A stretch of 64,000 nucleotides of DNA from Mesorhizobium sangaii (lineage in GTDB: Bacteria; Pseudomonadota; Alphaproteobacteria; Rhizobiales; Rhizobiaceae), in NCBI RefSeq assembly GCF_014207355.1, contig NZ_JACHEF010000003.1:347763-411762 (forward strand), written 5' to 3'. The notes under the pieces are model-generated. The model saw nothing but the letters and a program-made list of their open reading frames with translations. It was not told where the DNA came from and made no database searches. Numbering within the stretch: position 1 is the stretch's first letter; each line of letters starts with the position of its first letter. Positions 35,767-45,181 of the stretch are shown here, piece by piece. Position numbers and translations under genes: made by a program.

Positions 35767-37245
35767 CTAGAGTTTGCCCTCTACCAGGCTCTTCACCTTT
35801 TCGGCCGCGTCGTCCGCTGCCTGGTCGACGGTCATCGCTCCGGTCAGGGCGTTCTGCAGCATGTCCGGGACGATGATGTTCATGATCTCGGGTGACTGCG
35901 GCAGTGCTGGAAACGGGATGCCGTATGGCAGCATCGACGTCGTGACATCAAGGAACTTGATGCTGTCCAGGCGTTCCTTCATCCATTTGGTCTTGAAGCC
36001 GTTGAGGTTGCCGGGGTTCGATCCGGCGTATGCCATCTTCAGCGACCATTCAGGGCTCGTCCACATGCAGATGATGGCCTTTGCAGCCGGCTCGTCCACC
36101 TTGCCGCCCTCGACATATTCGGGCTTCAGGATGTGAATATTCGAGCCGCCGAACACAACGGCGCGCTTGCCGTCTGGGCCAGTCGGAATCAGCCCGTAGC
36201 GCATGTTGTCGATGACGGTCTGCGCCTTGTCCTTGTCGGTCCCCGTCGCTTTTTTCTGCAGGTCTAGCATGACGTTGTAATCGGACGGGTGCGAGACCAT
36301 CATGCCCAGTTGGCCGGCTAGGAACAGCGGCTGGTTATCGGCCTGCTGGTTGGTGAGCGCCGAAACCGGGACCGACTTGTCGCGAACATACATATTGTAC
36401 GAGGCTTGCAGCGCCGCCTTGCTCTGCGGACTATTGAGTTCGACCTCCTTATAGGTCGGGTTTGCAGTGGCTTCGTCGAAGACGCCGCCGCCATAGGCCC
36501 ACAGTTGCGGCATGAAGCGGTATGGCGTGTTGCCGGCATTCTTGCGAGCCACGAGGCCGTAGCCGGAAATGCCGAGCTTGTCGTGGATTTGCTTGGAATA
36601 CTTGACCACGTCATCCCAGGTCGCCGGAGCCTTGTCCGGATCGAGGCCCGCACGCTTGAAGATGTCGGCGTTCCAGATGAACGCCATCGTCTCGTTGTTG
36701 GTCGGAATGCCGTAGGTTACCCCGTCCCAGGTCACCGCCTTCATGGCGCCGGGCCAGAAATCCTCGGTCGAATAGCCCACATCCTCGGGCTTGAGCGGCT
36801 GCAGATACCCCTTTGCGGCGAACTCGGTACCACCCAGAATTTGCAGGCGGACCGCCATCGGCGCGGCATTGCCCAGGAGCGCCGTGCGGAACTTGTCGAG
36901 AAGGTCGTTGTAGGTGAGGGCTTGTTCCTCGAGCTGGATGTTCGGATAGGTCTTGCGGAAGGTCTCGAAGAATTCCTTGTAGTACTGGCGCAGCAGGTCG
37001 GGATCGCCCTCGAACACGCCCTGATACCAGAAAGTCAGTCGCCCCTTGTAGTCGAGCGGGGTGACTTTGCCGCAATCGGCGGCCGTATCAAAATCCTGTG
37101 TGCCCGCGATGGAACGCACATATTCCGGCGACCACTTGCTCAAATCGACCGGCGGCGCACCCAGCGCCGATGCGGACAGCGATACCACTAAAGCAGTGGA
37201 GACGGTGCCGCGCAGGACGGCACCACCGAGTGTAATCCTCGTCAT
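35767..37245 (-). CDS. Extracellular sugar-binding protein (CUT1)
   Basis: A 492-residue periplasmic solute-binding protein family 1 member, longer than the usual 410-440. The signal peptide spans about residues 1-27; conserved segments include GRLTFWYQGVFEGD, VTWDGVTYGIPTNNETMAFI and APATWDDVVKYSKQIHDKLG. The ATG at 37245 gives a normal signal peptide, whereas the upstream extension does not. It leads the minus-strand operon binding protein, two permeases, ATPase, dehydratase, aldolase, divergent from a GntR regulator. Confidence 0.9.
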   Translation of the reverse strand: MTRITLGGAVLRGTVSTALVVSLSASALGAPPVDLSKWSPEYVRSIAGTQDFDTAADCGKVTPLDYKGRLTFWYQGVFEGDPDLLRQYYKEFFETFRKTYPNIQLEEQALTYNDLLDKFRTALLGNAAPMAVRLQILGGTEFAAKGYLQPLKPEDVGYSTEDFWPGAMKAVTWDGVTYGIPTNNETMAFIWNADIFKRAGLDPDKAPATWDDVVKYSKQIHDKLGISGYGLVARKNAGNTPYRFMPQLWAYGGGVFDEATANPTYKEVELNSPQSKAALQASYNMYVRDKSVPVSALTNQQADNQPLFLAGQLGMMVSHPSDYNVMLDLQKKATGTDKDKAQTVIDNMRYGLIPTGPDGKRAVVFGGSNIHILKPEYVEGGKVDEPAAKAIICMWTSPEWSLKMAYAGSNPGNLNGFKTKWMKERLDSIKFLDVTTSMLPYGIPFPALPQSPEIMNIIVPDMLQNALTGAMTVDQAADDAAEKVKSLVEGKL

Positions 37246-37352
37246 AGGTATCCTCCAGGTTCTCTCCCATGCCGCTCTGCGTCGAGGCAAGCGGTCTTTT
37301 GCTCGTTCGATCGCGGAACGTTGTCCTGTTCTGTGTATCCCTTCGAGCATTT

Positions 37353-37400
37353 TGTACGTTTTCAGATCGCGGATTGTCTGTCAACGCGATAAATCGTACA
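37353..37400. promoter_or_regulatory. Inverted repeat between ABC operon and GntR gene
   Basis: TGTACG (37353-37358) and CGTACA (37395-37400) are perfect inverted 6-mers, each flanked by an A/T triplet facing inwards (TTT, AAA). They lie in the shared promoter region of the ABC operon and the GntR regulator and could be half sites of an operator. The arms are short, so this is tentative. Confidence 0.35.
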
Positions 37401-37460
37401 TTGTTTATAGAAACCGTGCGTGATATCGATTAATGTGTGTATTGAATTGGGGAGCCGGCC

Positions 37461-38171
37461 TTGGCCGAAACTAGCGATTTTAAAGCAGAGCCACCCGCGG
37501 GGATTGACTCCATCGGAGCCTCCAGCGAGGGCGCCTCGCTTTATGAGCTGATCAGGGAAGACATCATTGAGGGGCGGCTCGCCGCCAACGAGCGGCTTGT
37601 GGTGACCGATCTCGCCCGGCGTCACGGCACCTCGACCAACCCCGTGCGCGAGGCTCTGCAGCTGTTGCGCGGGGAGGGCTTCGTCACCTTCGTCGCCAAC
37701 CGCGGGGCGCGAGTCCGGCCCATAGATCAGGATTTTGTCCGGGATATCTACGAGATCGGAGTCCTGATCGAGCCAGCCCTGACGCGATGGTTTGTGAATA
37801 TGGCGACCGTCGAAGACATTGCCGAACTCGAACGTATCCAAGGCCTGATTGAAGAGAACAACTTTGCCGACACGTACAGGCACAGTGAACTGGATACCGC
37901 CTTTCACACCGTGATGTACCAGCGGCATTACAACCGCCATGCCGCCGAGCTCTGGTGGAAGCATCGCGAAGTGCTGCGAGCCGTGAGCCGGCGTTTCAAT
38001 TTCACGCTCGCACGGCGGGCCGCAATCCTTCGCGAGCACCGCGAACTCATCGCACTCGTGAAGGCGGGAGAGGCAGACAAGGCCGCCGACCTCATTTCCC
38101 GCCATGTCGAGGGTTCCGGCCGGCATGTTCTCGAACAGATGCGTGCGCGCAACGCCGCTCGGGCCGGATAG
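37461..38171 (+). CDS. GntR/FCD family transcriptional regulator
   Basis: A 236-residue regulator: winged helix of the GntR type (about 28-95; LARRHGTSTNPVREALQLLR, then GFVTFVANRGARVRPI) and an FCD effector domain with the metal-type histidines in DTAFHTVMYQRHYN and later HRELIALV. It begins with TTG (after GGGGAG); no ATG fits. It is divergent from the CUT1 operon and followed by three dehydratase-like genes, so it probably controls both sides in response to a sugar acid. Confidence 0.88.
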   Translation: MAETSDFKAEPPAGIDSIGASSEGASLYELIREDIIEGRLAANERLVVTDLARRHGTSTNPVREALQLLRGEGFVTFVANRGARVRPIDQDFVRDIYEIGVLIEPALTRWFVNMATVEDIAELERIQGLIEENNFADTYRHSELDTAFHTVMYQRHYNRHAAELWWKHREVLRAVSRRFNFTLARRAAILREHRELIALVKAGEADKAADLISRHVEGSGRHVLEQMRARNAARAG

Positions 38172-38225
38172 AATTTCCAGTCTGGAACATCGTTAGCCTG
38201 ACAATCAGATAAGGGTAGTTGATAA

Positions 38226-39392
38226 ATGAAAATCACGAGCGTTCGGCCGTGGCTGATCAAGTCCGATGCCTCATATTGGGGAGAGTACCTGTTCGTCGAA
38301 GTGACGACCGATGAGGGGGTGAGCGGCTGGGGAGAGATCACAACCACCACCAGGCTCGCCAACCGCGCTCTCTGTACGATCCTTCGGCAGATCGGCATCG
38401 CCGTGACGGGCGAGGATCCGGCGCGGATCGAGCACCTCTGGCACAAGATTTTCCGCAGCTTCACCTACATGGGCAGCCGTGGCGCCGCCGTCGAATGCGT
38501 CAGTGCCATCGACATCGCCCTCTGGGATATCCGCGGCAAAGTCCTTGGCAAGCCGATTTACGAACTGCTGGGCGGACCGGTACGTGACGAAATCGCGCTC
38601 TACACCCATCCCAACCAGGCCAAATTTACCAGCAAGGAGGCCGTGGTCCGCGAAATTCGAGACATCGTCGAATCCGGGCACACCGGGCTCAAGTTCGACC
38701 CTTTCCCCCACCAGGGTCGCACCGCCGATGGCCTGTCCCGCGAACAGCGGGATGGCTACCTCGACGGCAGCATGACCCGCAAGGATGAGCGCGAAGCGGC
38801 CGAACTCACGGCGCTGATCCGCGAAACGGCGGGCCCCGACGTCGACATCCTGATCGACGCGCATGGCCGCTTCGACGTTCCCACCGCCATTCGCCTGTGC
38901 CGGAGCCTAGAGGAAGCCGGCCAGATCGACTGGTTTGAGGAGCCTTGCCCGCCAGAGAGCCTCAACGCCCTCAAGCAGGTGCGTGAGAAGGTCAGTGCCG
39001 CTATCTCGTGGGGCGAGCGCGGCCATACGAAGTGGGATTTCGTGCCGGTGCTCGAGAACAAGCTCGCCGACTACATCATGCCGGACGTCACCTGGACCGG
39101 CGGCATTACCGAACTGAAGAAGATTTCCGCCCTGTGCGAAGCCTACTACATCCCGGTCTCGCCGCATGACGCCGCCGGGCCGATCAACGTGGTTGCGGGA
39201 GCGCAGGTGATGATGACGGTGCCTAACTTCTACAAGCTCGAAACGTCGGAGTGGAACCTGGGCAAATACGATCACCTCATCGACAGACCGCTCGACGTTT
39301 CGAACGGCAACCTCAAGCTGACGTCGAAGCCTGGTCTCGGCGTTGAGATGAACCGCGACTACCTGCAGGCCAACGAAATAGAGCTGGGCTAG
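38226..39392 (+). CDS. Enolase-superfamily dehydratase-like protein (ES2)
   Basis: A 388-residue mandelate racemase/muconate lactonising family protein. Predicted metal ligands: D211 in LIDAHGRFD (with H213), E238 in FEEP, E264 in WGER; catalytic histidine H314 in SPHDAAGP. The pattern is DgoD-like, pointing to sugar-acid dehydration. It follows the GntR gene by 54 bases and starts a run of three superfamily genes on the plus strand. Confidence 0.85.
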   Translation: MKITSVRPWLIKSDASYWGEYLFVEVTTDEGVSGWGEITTTTRLANRALCTILRQIGIAVTGEDPARIEHLWHKIFRSFTYMGSRGAAVECVSAIDIALWDIRGKVLGKPIYELLGGPVRDEIALYTHPNQAKFTSKEAVVREIRDIVESGHTGLKFDPFPHQGRTADGLSREQRDGYLDGSMTRKDEREAAELTALIRETAGPDVDILIDAHGRFDVPTAIRLCRSLEEAGQIDWFEEPCPPESLNALKQVREKVSAAISWGERGHTKWDFVPVLENKLADYIMPDVTWTGGITELKKISALCEAYYIPVSPHDAAGPINVVAGAQVMMTVPNFYKLETSEWNLGKYDHLIDRPLDVSNGNLKLTSKPGLGVEMNRDYLQANEIELG

Positions 39393-39455
39393 CAACGCGC
39401 TCCATGCCGCCCAGGCTGCTTTCGACAAACCCCGCCGACCAGAATGAGGATAGTC

Positions 39456-40814
39456 ATGCCAAAGACAGGTGGAGCCGACGGGGCGCTCGATCGGGTGAAC
39501 ACGAATTCCAAGCCGAGTGACCTGCGCATCACCGACCTGCGCGTCGCCGAAATCGTCGGCGCGCCGTTCACCTCGGCGCTTATCAAGATCTACACCAACC
39601 AGGGCATTGTCGGCCTGGGCGAGGTGCGCGACGGCGCCAGCGCGACCTACGCGCTGATGCTGAAAAGTAGGTTGCTTGGCGAGAACCCTTGCGACATCGA
39701 TCGACTGTTCCGCCGCATCAAGCAGTTTGGCGGTCATGGGCGGCAGGGTGGTGGTGTCTCGGCGATCGAGATCGCCCTCTGGGACCTCGCCGGCAAGGCC
39801 TATGGCGTGCCGATCTACCAGATGCTCGGAGGACGGTTCCGCGACAAGGTGCGTGTCTATTGCGACACCGACGCGGAGAGGCCCAGTGGCACCGAGACCG
39901 GAAAGCGGCTCAAGGCGCGGATGGACCTCGGTTTCACCTTCCTCAAGATGGACCTCGGGCTGGCACAGATCTCTCACATCCCAGGCGCGGTGGTGGCGCC
40001 GGCCGGTGTGCTCGAAGGTTTCCGCACGCATGCCGGTCGCGGGCGAGCAGGCACGCCCGACGAGCGCCGGGCGCGCAATGCCGCCTACGACGCGCAGAAC
40101 GTGCCGCATCCCTTTACCGGCCTCCACTTCACCGAAAAGGGCATCGACCTGCTCGATCAGTATATCCACGAGGTCCGCGAGGTGATCGGCTATGAGATCC
40201 CGCTCGCCATCGACCATGTCGGCCACGTCTCGCTGCAGGACGGCATCCGTCTCGCCCGGCGGATCGAGAAATATGCACCCGCCTGGCTCGAGGACGTGAT
40301 CCCCTGGCAGTACACCGAGCAGTATCGGCGTTTGCAGGAGGCAACGTCGGTGCCGATCTGCACGGGTGAGGACATCTACCTCAAGGAAGGCTTCGAGCCG
40401 CTGCTCAACTCAGGCATTTCGGTCATCCATCCGGACTTGCTTACCACCGGCGGCATCCTCGAGACCAAGAAGATCGGCGACGCGGCGCAGGACCACGGCG
40501 TTGCCATGGCCATTCACATGGCGGAAAGCCCGATTGCGGCAATGGCCGCCGCGCATGTCGCGGTGGCCACGGAAAACTTCATGGCGCTCGAATATCACAG
40601 CGTGGAAGTGGACTGGTGGGACGACATCGTCACGGGCTTGCCCAAGCCGCTGGTCAAGGACGGGTTCATCACAGTGCCGGACAAGCCGGGCCTGGGCATC
40701 GACGACGTGGTTGATGAAGTCATCAGCCAACACCTGCAGGACGGGGTCAAAGGTATCTGGCAGCCGACCGATCACTGGGACGACGAATATTCCTGGGACC
40801 GGACCTGGAGCTGA
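39456..40814 (+). CDS. Enolase-superfamily protein with insertion (ES3)
   Basis: A 452-residue member, about 60 residues longer than its neighbours. The extra sequence lies between the barrel lysine region (FLKMDLG, about 163-168) and the first metal ligand and includes a charged loop (THAGRGRAGTPDERRARNAA). Ligands: D253 in AIDHVGHV (H257 in place of the usual D-x-H), E279 in WLED, E305 in GEDI; H354 in AIHMAESP may be the base. The ATG at 39456 has GAGGA five bases upstream. The D-x3-H spacing and the LED motif set it apart, so the reaction may differ. Confidence 0.82.
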   Translation: MPKTGGADGALDRVNTNSKPSDLRITDLRVAEIVGAPFTSALIKIYTNQGIVGLGEVRDGASATYALMLKSRLLGENPCDIDRLFRRIKQFGGHGRQGGGVSAIEIALWDLAGKAYGVPIYQMLGGRFRDKVRVYCDTDAERPSGTETGKRLKARMDLGFTFLKMDLGLAQISHIPGAVVAPAGVLEGFRTHAGRGRAGTPDERRARNAAYDAQNVPHPFTGLHFTEKGIDLLDQYIHEVREVIGYEIPLAIDHVGHVSLQDGIRLARRIEKYAPAWLEDVIPWQYTEQYRRLQEATSVPICTGEDIYLKEGFEPLLNSGISVIHPDLLTTGGILETKKIGDAAQDHGVAMAIHMAESPIAAMAAAHVAVATENFMALEYHSVEVDWWDDIVTGLPKPLVKDGFITVPDKPGLGIDDVVDEVISQHLQDGVKGIWQPTDHWDDEYSWDRTWS

Positions 40815-40852
40815 CCGCCTTGGCTTTTGAGGCAGTGTAGGAAAGGGAAAGC

Positions 40853-42049
40853 ATGAAGATCACCGACCTCCGGTGCGCTGTCATCGGCAAACATCCCATC
40901 GTCCGCATCGTCACCGACGAAGGTCTTTATGGCCTTGGCGAGGTTGAGTACACCAAACCTTATCTCAAGCCCTGGGTGCTGCATTTCCGCGACGCACTGA
41001 TCGGCGAGGACCCGACGGACGTCGAGCGCTGCATGCTGAAGATCCGCCAGCGCGGCTCGTTCAAGCCCTATGGCGCCGCCGTCTCCGCCATCGAACATGC
41101 CCTGTGGGATATCGCCGGCAAGGCGGTAGGCGTTCCGGTTTACAAATTGCTCGGCGGCAAGGTCCGCGACAAGGTGCGGGTTTATAACGGCTCCATCCGC
41201 AAAAAAAGGACCGGCGACAGGCCCGAGGACTATGCGGCGGATGTCAAATGGATGATGGAGCAACCGCAAAACTTCTTCATGGTGAAGCAGGGGATCAGCT
41301 TCCACTCCAACATGAAGACGAGCGTACCCGACTTCCATTACGGTGTCCGGCAGCCGCCGACCTATCACGGCGCGATGGACCAGGGGCAGATCAGCGAGCG
41401 CGGCATGGCGCATATGATCGACTGCGTCATCGCCATGAAGGAAGTGCTCGGCGACAAGGTTTCGCTCGCGCTGGATTGCGGTCCCGGCTGGTTCTTGCCC
41501 GACGCCATCCGTTTCGCGCAGGCGGTGGAAAAATACAATCTCATGTGGCTCGAGGACATGCTGACGGGCGACTATGTGCCATGGGTCAATCCGCAGGCTT
41601 ATCGCGAACTCACGACATCCACATCCACCCCCATCCACACGGGTGAGCAGATCTACCTGCGTCACAACTTCAAGGAACTGATCGAGACGCAGGCGGTGCG
41701 CATCATCGGTCCGGATCCCGCCGATATCGGCGGCATCGCCGAGCTCAAATGGGTGGCCGAGCATGCCTATATGCACTCGATCCTGATGGCGCCGCACGGC
41801 ACGGCGAACGGTCTCCTCGGTCTCGGCGCGCTGATCAATGTTTGCGCCACCTTGCCCGCCAACTACATCGCCTTCGAATACCCGAGCGCGTCGGACCCTT
41901 GGTGGAACGACATCGTCATCGGCCTGCCTAAGCAGATTGTGAAGGATTCGATGATTGATCTGCTCGAAGCCCCCGGGCTTGGTCTCGACATCGACGCCAA
42001 GGCCGCCAAGAAGTATCTGCTCGAAGAGGACGCCGGGTTCTTCGACTGA
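40853..42049 (+). CDS. Enolase-superfamily protein with altered active site (ES4)
   Basis: A 398-residue member. Metal ligands appear to be D208 (LALDCGPGW), E234 (WLED) and E265 (TGEQ), and H315 lies in MAPHGTANG. The histidine two residues after the first ligand, present in ES1, ES2 and ES6, is replaced here by glycine (D-C-G). The enzyme may therefore use a different acid/base set. It follows ES3 by 38 bases in the same direction and is probably in the same transcript. Confidence 0.82.
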   Translation: MKITDLRCAVIGKHPIVRIVTDEGLYGLGEVEYTKPYLKPWVLHFRDALIGEDPTDVERCMLKIRQRGSFKPYGAAVSAIEHALWDIAGKAVGVPVYKLLGGKVRDKVRVYNGSIRKKRTGDRPEDYAADVKWMMEQPQNFFMVKQGISFHSNMKTSVPDFHYGVRQPPTYHGAMDQGQISERGMAHMIDCVIAMKEVLGDKVSLALDCGPGWFLPDAIRFAQAVEKYNLMWLEDMLTGDYVPWVNPQAYRELTTSTSTPIHTGEQIYLRHNFKELIETQAVRIIGPDPADIGGIAELKWVAEHAYMHSILMAPHGTANGLLGLGALINVCATLPANYIAFEYPSASDPWWNDIVIGLPKQIVKDSMIDLLEAPGLGLDIDAKAAKKYLLEEDAGFFD

Positions 42050-42363
42050 TCCACCTCTTTCGCCACCTCGACGTCGTGAGACGGGTGGCGCAGATCTGCC
42101 CGATTGAGCGAGACCGCGCCTTACGTGGCCGCCACGCCTTCCGAAGCCGCTGACATACTCGTCATAGTCCCATGATCAGGACATCAACCATCGCTGCGGC
42201 ACGAGGCTTGCCATTTGTCTCGTCAGCACCGTTAATCAATGTGCCATCGAGCCGGGGAAAATCGTCCTGACGCCCTGTCCTTTTTGGGCCCAATAGTCAG
42301 CTGTGGACCCAGAGGAATCCACGCCGGTTTTTGTAACGTCCGCCGACCTCCTGTCGCCAGGAT
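42050..42363. other. Intergenic stretch after the ES2-ES4 run
   Basis: No gene is evident. CGCCACC (42061-42067) and GGTGGCG (42084-42090) can pair around an inner CGACGTCG palindrome just after the ES4 stop; without a T-run this is at best a weak terminator. The remainder shows nothing I recognise. Confidence 0.4.
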
Positions 42364-42753
42364 TTACTCGACGCGCAGCACTTGCCCTGTCGCATCGGTG
42401 ACGAAGGTGCCCTTGGTTTGGTCAAGGATCACCAGGGCATTGCCAAACGGATCACGAACGACGGCGCAACGGCCGATCGAGATGTCGAATGGCTTCTTGA
42501 TAATCGCACCGCCCGCGTCGACGAAGCGCTCCAGCGCGGCGTCGACACTGTCCACAAGCAGATCCACCTCGGGACCCAGATCGGTATGCAAGACAAGCTC
42601 CGCGTCCGTTCCTGGCATTCCCAGCCCAACTGCCTCTGGCGATCGCCAGAGAAGTGGATGCCCAAGGGCTTCGGAGTAGAATCCCAGAGCGGCATCCAGG
42701 TCCGCCACCTTGAGCATCACGCAATCGATCTTCTGAAACAGGGGTCCGCTCAT
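42364..42753 (-). CDS. VOC family (glyoxalase/bleomycin-resistance fold) protein
   Basis: A 129-residue vicinal oxygen chelate protein: VMLKVADLDAALGFYSEALG at the start and CAVVRDPFGNALVILDQTKG at the end are the family's two repeat marks. Metal-binding residues are not fully clear, so it may be a dioxygenase, a glyoxalase-like enzyme or a binding protein. Its start overlaps the upstream gene's stop by four bases (ATGA). Confidence 0.8.
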   Translation of the reverse strand: MSGPLFQKIDCVMLKVADLDAALGFYSEALGHPLLWRSPEAVGLGMPGTDAELVLHTDLGPEVDLLVDSVDAALERFVDAGGAIIKKPFDISIGRCAVVRDPFGNALVILDQTKGTFVTDATGQVLRVE

Positions 42754-43070
42754 GGCAGTTCCGGCGCGTAGGACGGGGTGGGCGCCGACAGCCAGCTTAT
42801 GATGGGGGTAGCCAGACTTCGCGCCCCCTCTTCCTTCGTGGCGGCGCCGCGAACCATCTCAGCCGACAGCGCCTCAGCCGCGCCGATGATGCCGACGCAG
42901 CGACGGCGGACATCCTCCTGAGGAAGCGGTGACAGCGGCTCCAGCACCTCGACGTAGAACGCGACGTGCCCCTCGATCATCTCTCGTTGATAGGCATCCA
43001 TTTGCGCATCGCTCTTAAGTGCGGCACCGATCGCATGCGATGCGGGACCGACAGAAGTGTAGCAATCCAT
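42750..43070 (-). CDS. Small protein, possibly a TetR-regulator C-terminal remnant
   Basis: A 106-residue helical protein with a good ribosome site (GGAGG, five bases before ATG). The segment CVGIIGAAEALSAEMVRGAA with a following SWL resembles the ligand domain of TetR regulators, but no HTH precedes it: upstream sequence is AT-rich and non-coding. It may be a decayed regulator or an independent small protein coupled to the VOC gene. Identification is weak. Confidence 0.45.
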   Translation of the reverse strand: MDCYTSVGPASHAIGAALKSDAQMDAYQREMIEGHVAFYVEVLEPLSPLPQEDVRRRCVGIIGAAEALSAEMVRGAATKEEGARSLATPIISWLSAPTPSYAPELP

Positions 43071-43257
43071 GGAGGCCTCCGAGACGACGCGCCGCGGTGG
43101 TGCATCAATAAATGCGCGGCCGTGTGTGGTACATCAATATTATCCATTGGCAGCGACTGTCGTCTGTCTGAGATATTAATCATATAATCTGAAACATCAC
43201 AACAGCGTTAACGTCATCTAGCCGACAGGTCAGGCTGTTTCGGAACAGGCGTTGCGG

Positions 43258-44394
43258 TTACAGCGCGGTTCGCGCGTCGACGGGCGGCCTGTCGAGTCGA
43301 TCGTGCGGCAGCACTTCTGGCCGCGCCCATTGCCTGCGGGCCCCTTCGGAGAGGACAAGGCCATGGCCCGGGCGCTCTGGAGCCTGAATCCACCCATCGA
43401 CGATCGCCATAGGCTCATCGACAAGGTGGTTCAGGTTTTGGAAGGAATATTCGAGCCACTCGACTTCGGGCAGGGCGCAGGCCATGTGCACCCCGATTTC
43501 AAGAAACGTATTGCCGAGGGTCACCGGGATGCCGAGTTCAGCCGCCAGCCAGCCGATGCGCATCACGTCGGTCACCTGTCCATGAACATTCATCATGTCG
43601 GTCGCCCCGGCCTGCATCAACAAGCGCTTGCCGGCGGCATCGAGATATTCGCCTGAATTGATCATGGTTTGGGGGGTTGCCGCCTTGAGCATCCGCAGGC
43701 CTTCGAAGTCATGGCGCAGAATCGGATCCTCAACCCATAGGAGTTCATAGCCAAGATTATGAATTTTATGCAGTTTTACCGATGCTTCCTTTGCGCCCCA
43801 GGCCTCGTTCGCATCGATCATGATCGATGCGCCCGGCCGCACCGTCTTTCTCAACAGCTCCAGCCTGGACAAGTCCCGGTCGAAATCGGAGTGCCCCACC
43901 TTGATCTTGAAGGCGCGGTACCCGAGGGCGTCGGCATGGGCAAAAAACGCTTGGAACTCGTCGTCGCCAAGGTGGAAATCGAGACCTGAGGCGTAGGCTC
44001 TGACGCGCTTGCGGCGGCTTCCCAGCAGGCTGTGCAACGGCAGGCCGGCCTGCTTGGCGCTGAGATCCCACAACGCAACCTGAAGGGCCTCTTCGAAAGG
44101 CAAGCCGAAGAGGCGCCGGTTGCCACCGCGCGGCCGCTGGACCCGGTGCACGAGCGCCAAAGGCGATTGTCCGACAAGACCGGGCCAGACCTCTTCCTCA
44201 AAAACGCGGACGATCTCCGCCTGGGCGGGTAAAGGGTGAAACAAGCTCTGCACAAAGCCCAGTCCGATTTGGCCATCCTCGCCAACGAGCTCGAGCGCGG
44301 CTACATGGACCGCATCGATGCGCACCTGACTGTCGCCTATGATACGGTCACGAGCGAATTGATAACGAGTGATGCGGTATTCTGCGATGCGCAT
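43258..44394 (-). CDS. Enolase-superfamily racemase/dehydratase-like protein (ES5)
   Basis: A 378-residue member of a different subgroup: it has a K-x-K motif (K163, K165 in AFKIKVG), D194 in IMIDANEAW, E222 in VEDP and E249 in SGEY, with H271 and H303 as possible bases. This resembles the mandelate racemase/fuconate dehydratase lineage more than DgoD. It is divergent from the GntR gene 67 bases away, with an inverted repeat between them. Confidence 0.83.
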   Translation of the reverse strand: MRIAEYRITRYQFARDRIIGDSQVRIDAVHVAALELVGEDGQIGLGFVQSLFHPLPAQAEIVRVFEEEVWPGLVGQSPLALVHRVQRPRGGNRRLFGLPFEEALQVALWDLSAKQAGLPLHSLLGSRRKRVRAYASGLDFHLGDDEFQAFFAHADALGYRAFKIKVGHSDFDRDLSRLELLRKTVRPGASIMIDANEAWGAKEASVKLHKIHNLGYELLWVEDPILRHDFEGLRMLKAATPQTMINSGEYLDAAGKRLLMQAGATDMMNVHGQVTDVMRIGWLAAELGIPVTLGNTFLEIGVHMACALPEVEWLEYSFQNLNHLVDEPMAIVDGWIQAPERPGHGLVLSEGARRQWARPEVLPHDRLDRPPVDARTAL

Positions 44395-44401
44395 ATTAAA
44401 G

Positions 44402-44451
44402 TCTCTGATCTGATATGCCAGAATGTTGTTTAGATATTTCAGATTCAGAGA
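44402..44451. promoter_or_regulatory. Inverted repeat between ES5 and its GntR regulator
   Basis: Two sets of perfect arms are nested: TCTCTGA (44402-44408) with TCAGAGA (44445-44451), and ATCTGA (44408-44413) with TCAGAT (44439-44444). The whole lies in the 67-base divergent promoter. This suggests two operator half-site pairs for the GntR dimer, repressing both genes. Confidence 0.6.
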
Positions 44452-44461
44452 GGTGAAGCAA

Positions 44462-45163
44462 GTGGCTGAGCGCGAAAGGAAGCCCGACGGGAACGACGGA
44501 GTGGCAGCGGGCCAACGCCTTGGCGATCGTGCCTACACGCGAATTCTCGAAACGCTGTTTGAGCGAAAGATCCCCGCAGGGGCCTTTCTGTCGCAAGGCG
44601 ATCTTGTCAAAATGCTCCAGATCCCGGTTGCGCCGCTGCGCGATGCACTCAAGCTGCTCGAGGCGGAGGGAATCGTCATCATCCACTCGCGGTCGGGCAT
44701 CCAGTTCGTGAAGCCCGGGTTCGAATTGACCAGATCGACCTATCAGTTTCGCAGCATTCTGGAACGGGCGGCGACAGGTGTTTACGCGCAAACCGCCGAA
44801 GAAGCGGAGTTAGCGGAACTGGAACGACAACACCTCTCGACCATCGAAGAGATCGAGCGCACCGGGCTCACCGACCATGTCAGAGCCGACCTCGAGGAAC
44901 TCGAGACCTTGCTGCATCACTCCATCATTGCCAGCCTGAACAATCCATTGATCGAGAGTTCCTACAAGCGGCTGCACAACTACGTTCGGCTGATCCGGCT
45001 GGACAGAAAAGTCACCGTGCCACTCGTGTTGCAATCCCTGCGCGAGCACATGCAGGTCATCCTGGCATGCAAGGCACGCGACCCGGAGGCAGCAGCGGCC
45101 GCGATGCAGGCGCATCTGGCATCGGCCCTGCAGCGGGGCCTGGGGCTTTACTACGGCTACTAG
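44462..45163 (+). CDS. GntR family transcriptional regulator
   Basis: A 233-residue GntR regulator with an FCD-like effector domain. The wHTH region reads LSQGDLVKMLQIPVAPLRDA and KLLEAEGIVIIHSRSGIQFV. The GTG at 44462 with GAGGTGAA upstream is the best start; the frame stays open 39 bases earlier to an ATG that would overlap the operator. It most likely controls the divergent ES5 gene. Confidence 0.86.
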   Translation: MAERERKPDGNDGVAAGQRLGDRAYTRILETLFERKIPAGAFLSQGDLVKMLQIPVAPLRDALKLLEAEGIVIIHSRSGIQFVKPGFELTRSTYQFRSILERAATGVYAQTAEEAELAELERQHLSTIEEIERTGLTDHVRADLEELETLLHHSIIASLNNPLIESSYKRLHNYVRLIRLDRKVTVPLVLQSLREHMQVILACKARDPEAAAAAMQAHLASALQRGLGLYYGY

Positions 45164-45181
45164 GCTCAGGACCCTGACGCG

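Noticed and set aside
42061..42090. Terminator after ES4
   Set aside because: A 7-bp stem exists but with a long loop and no T-run; kept only as a note in the intergenic entry.
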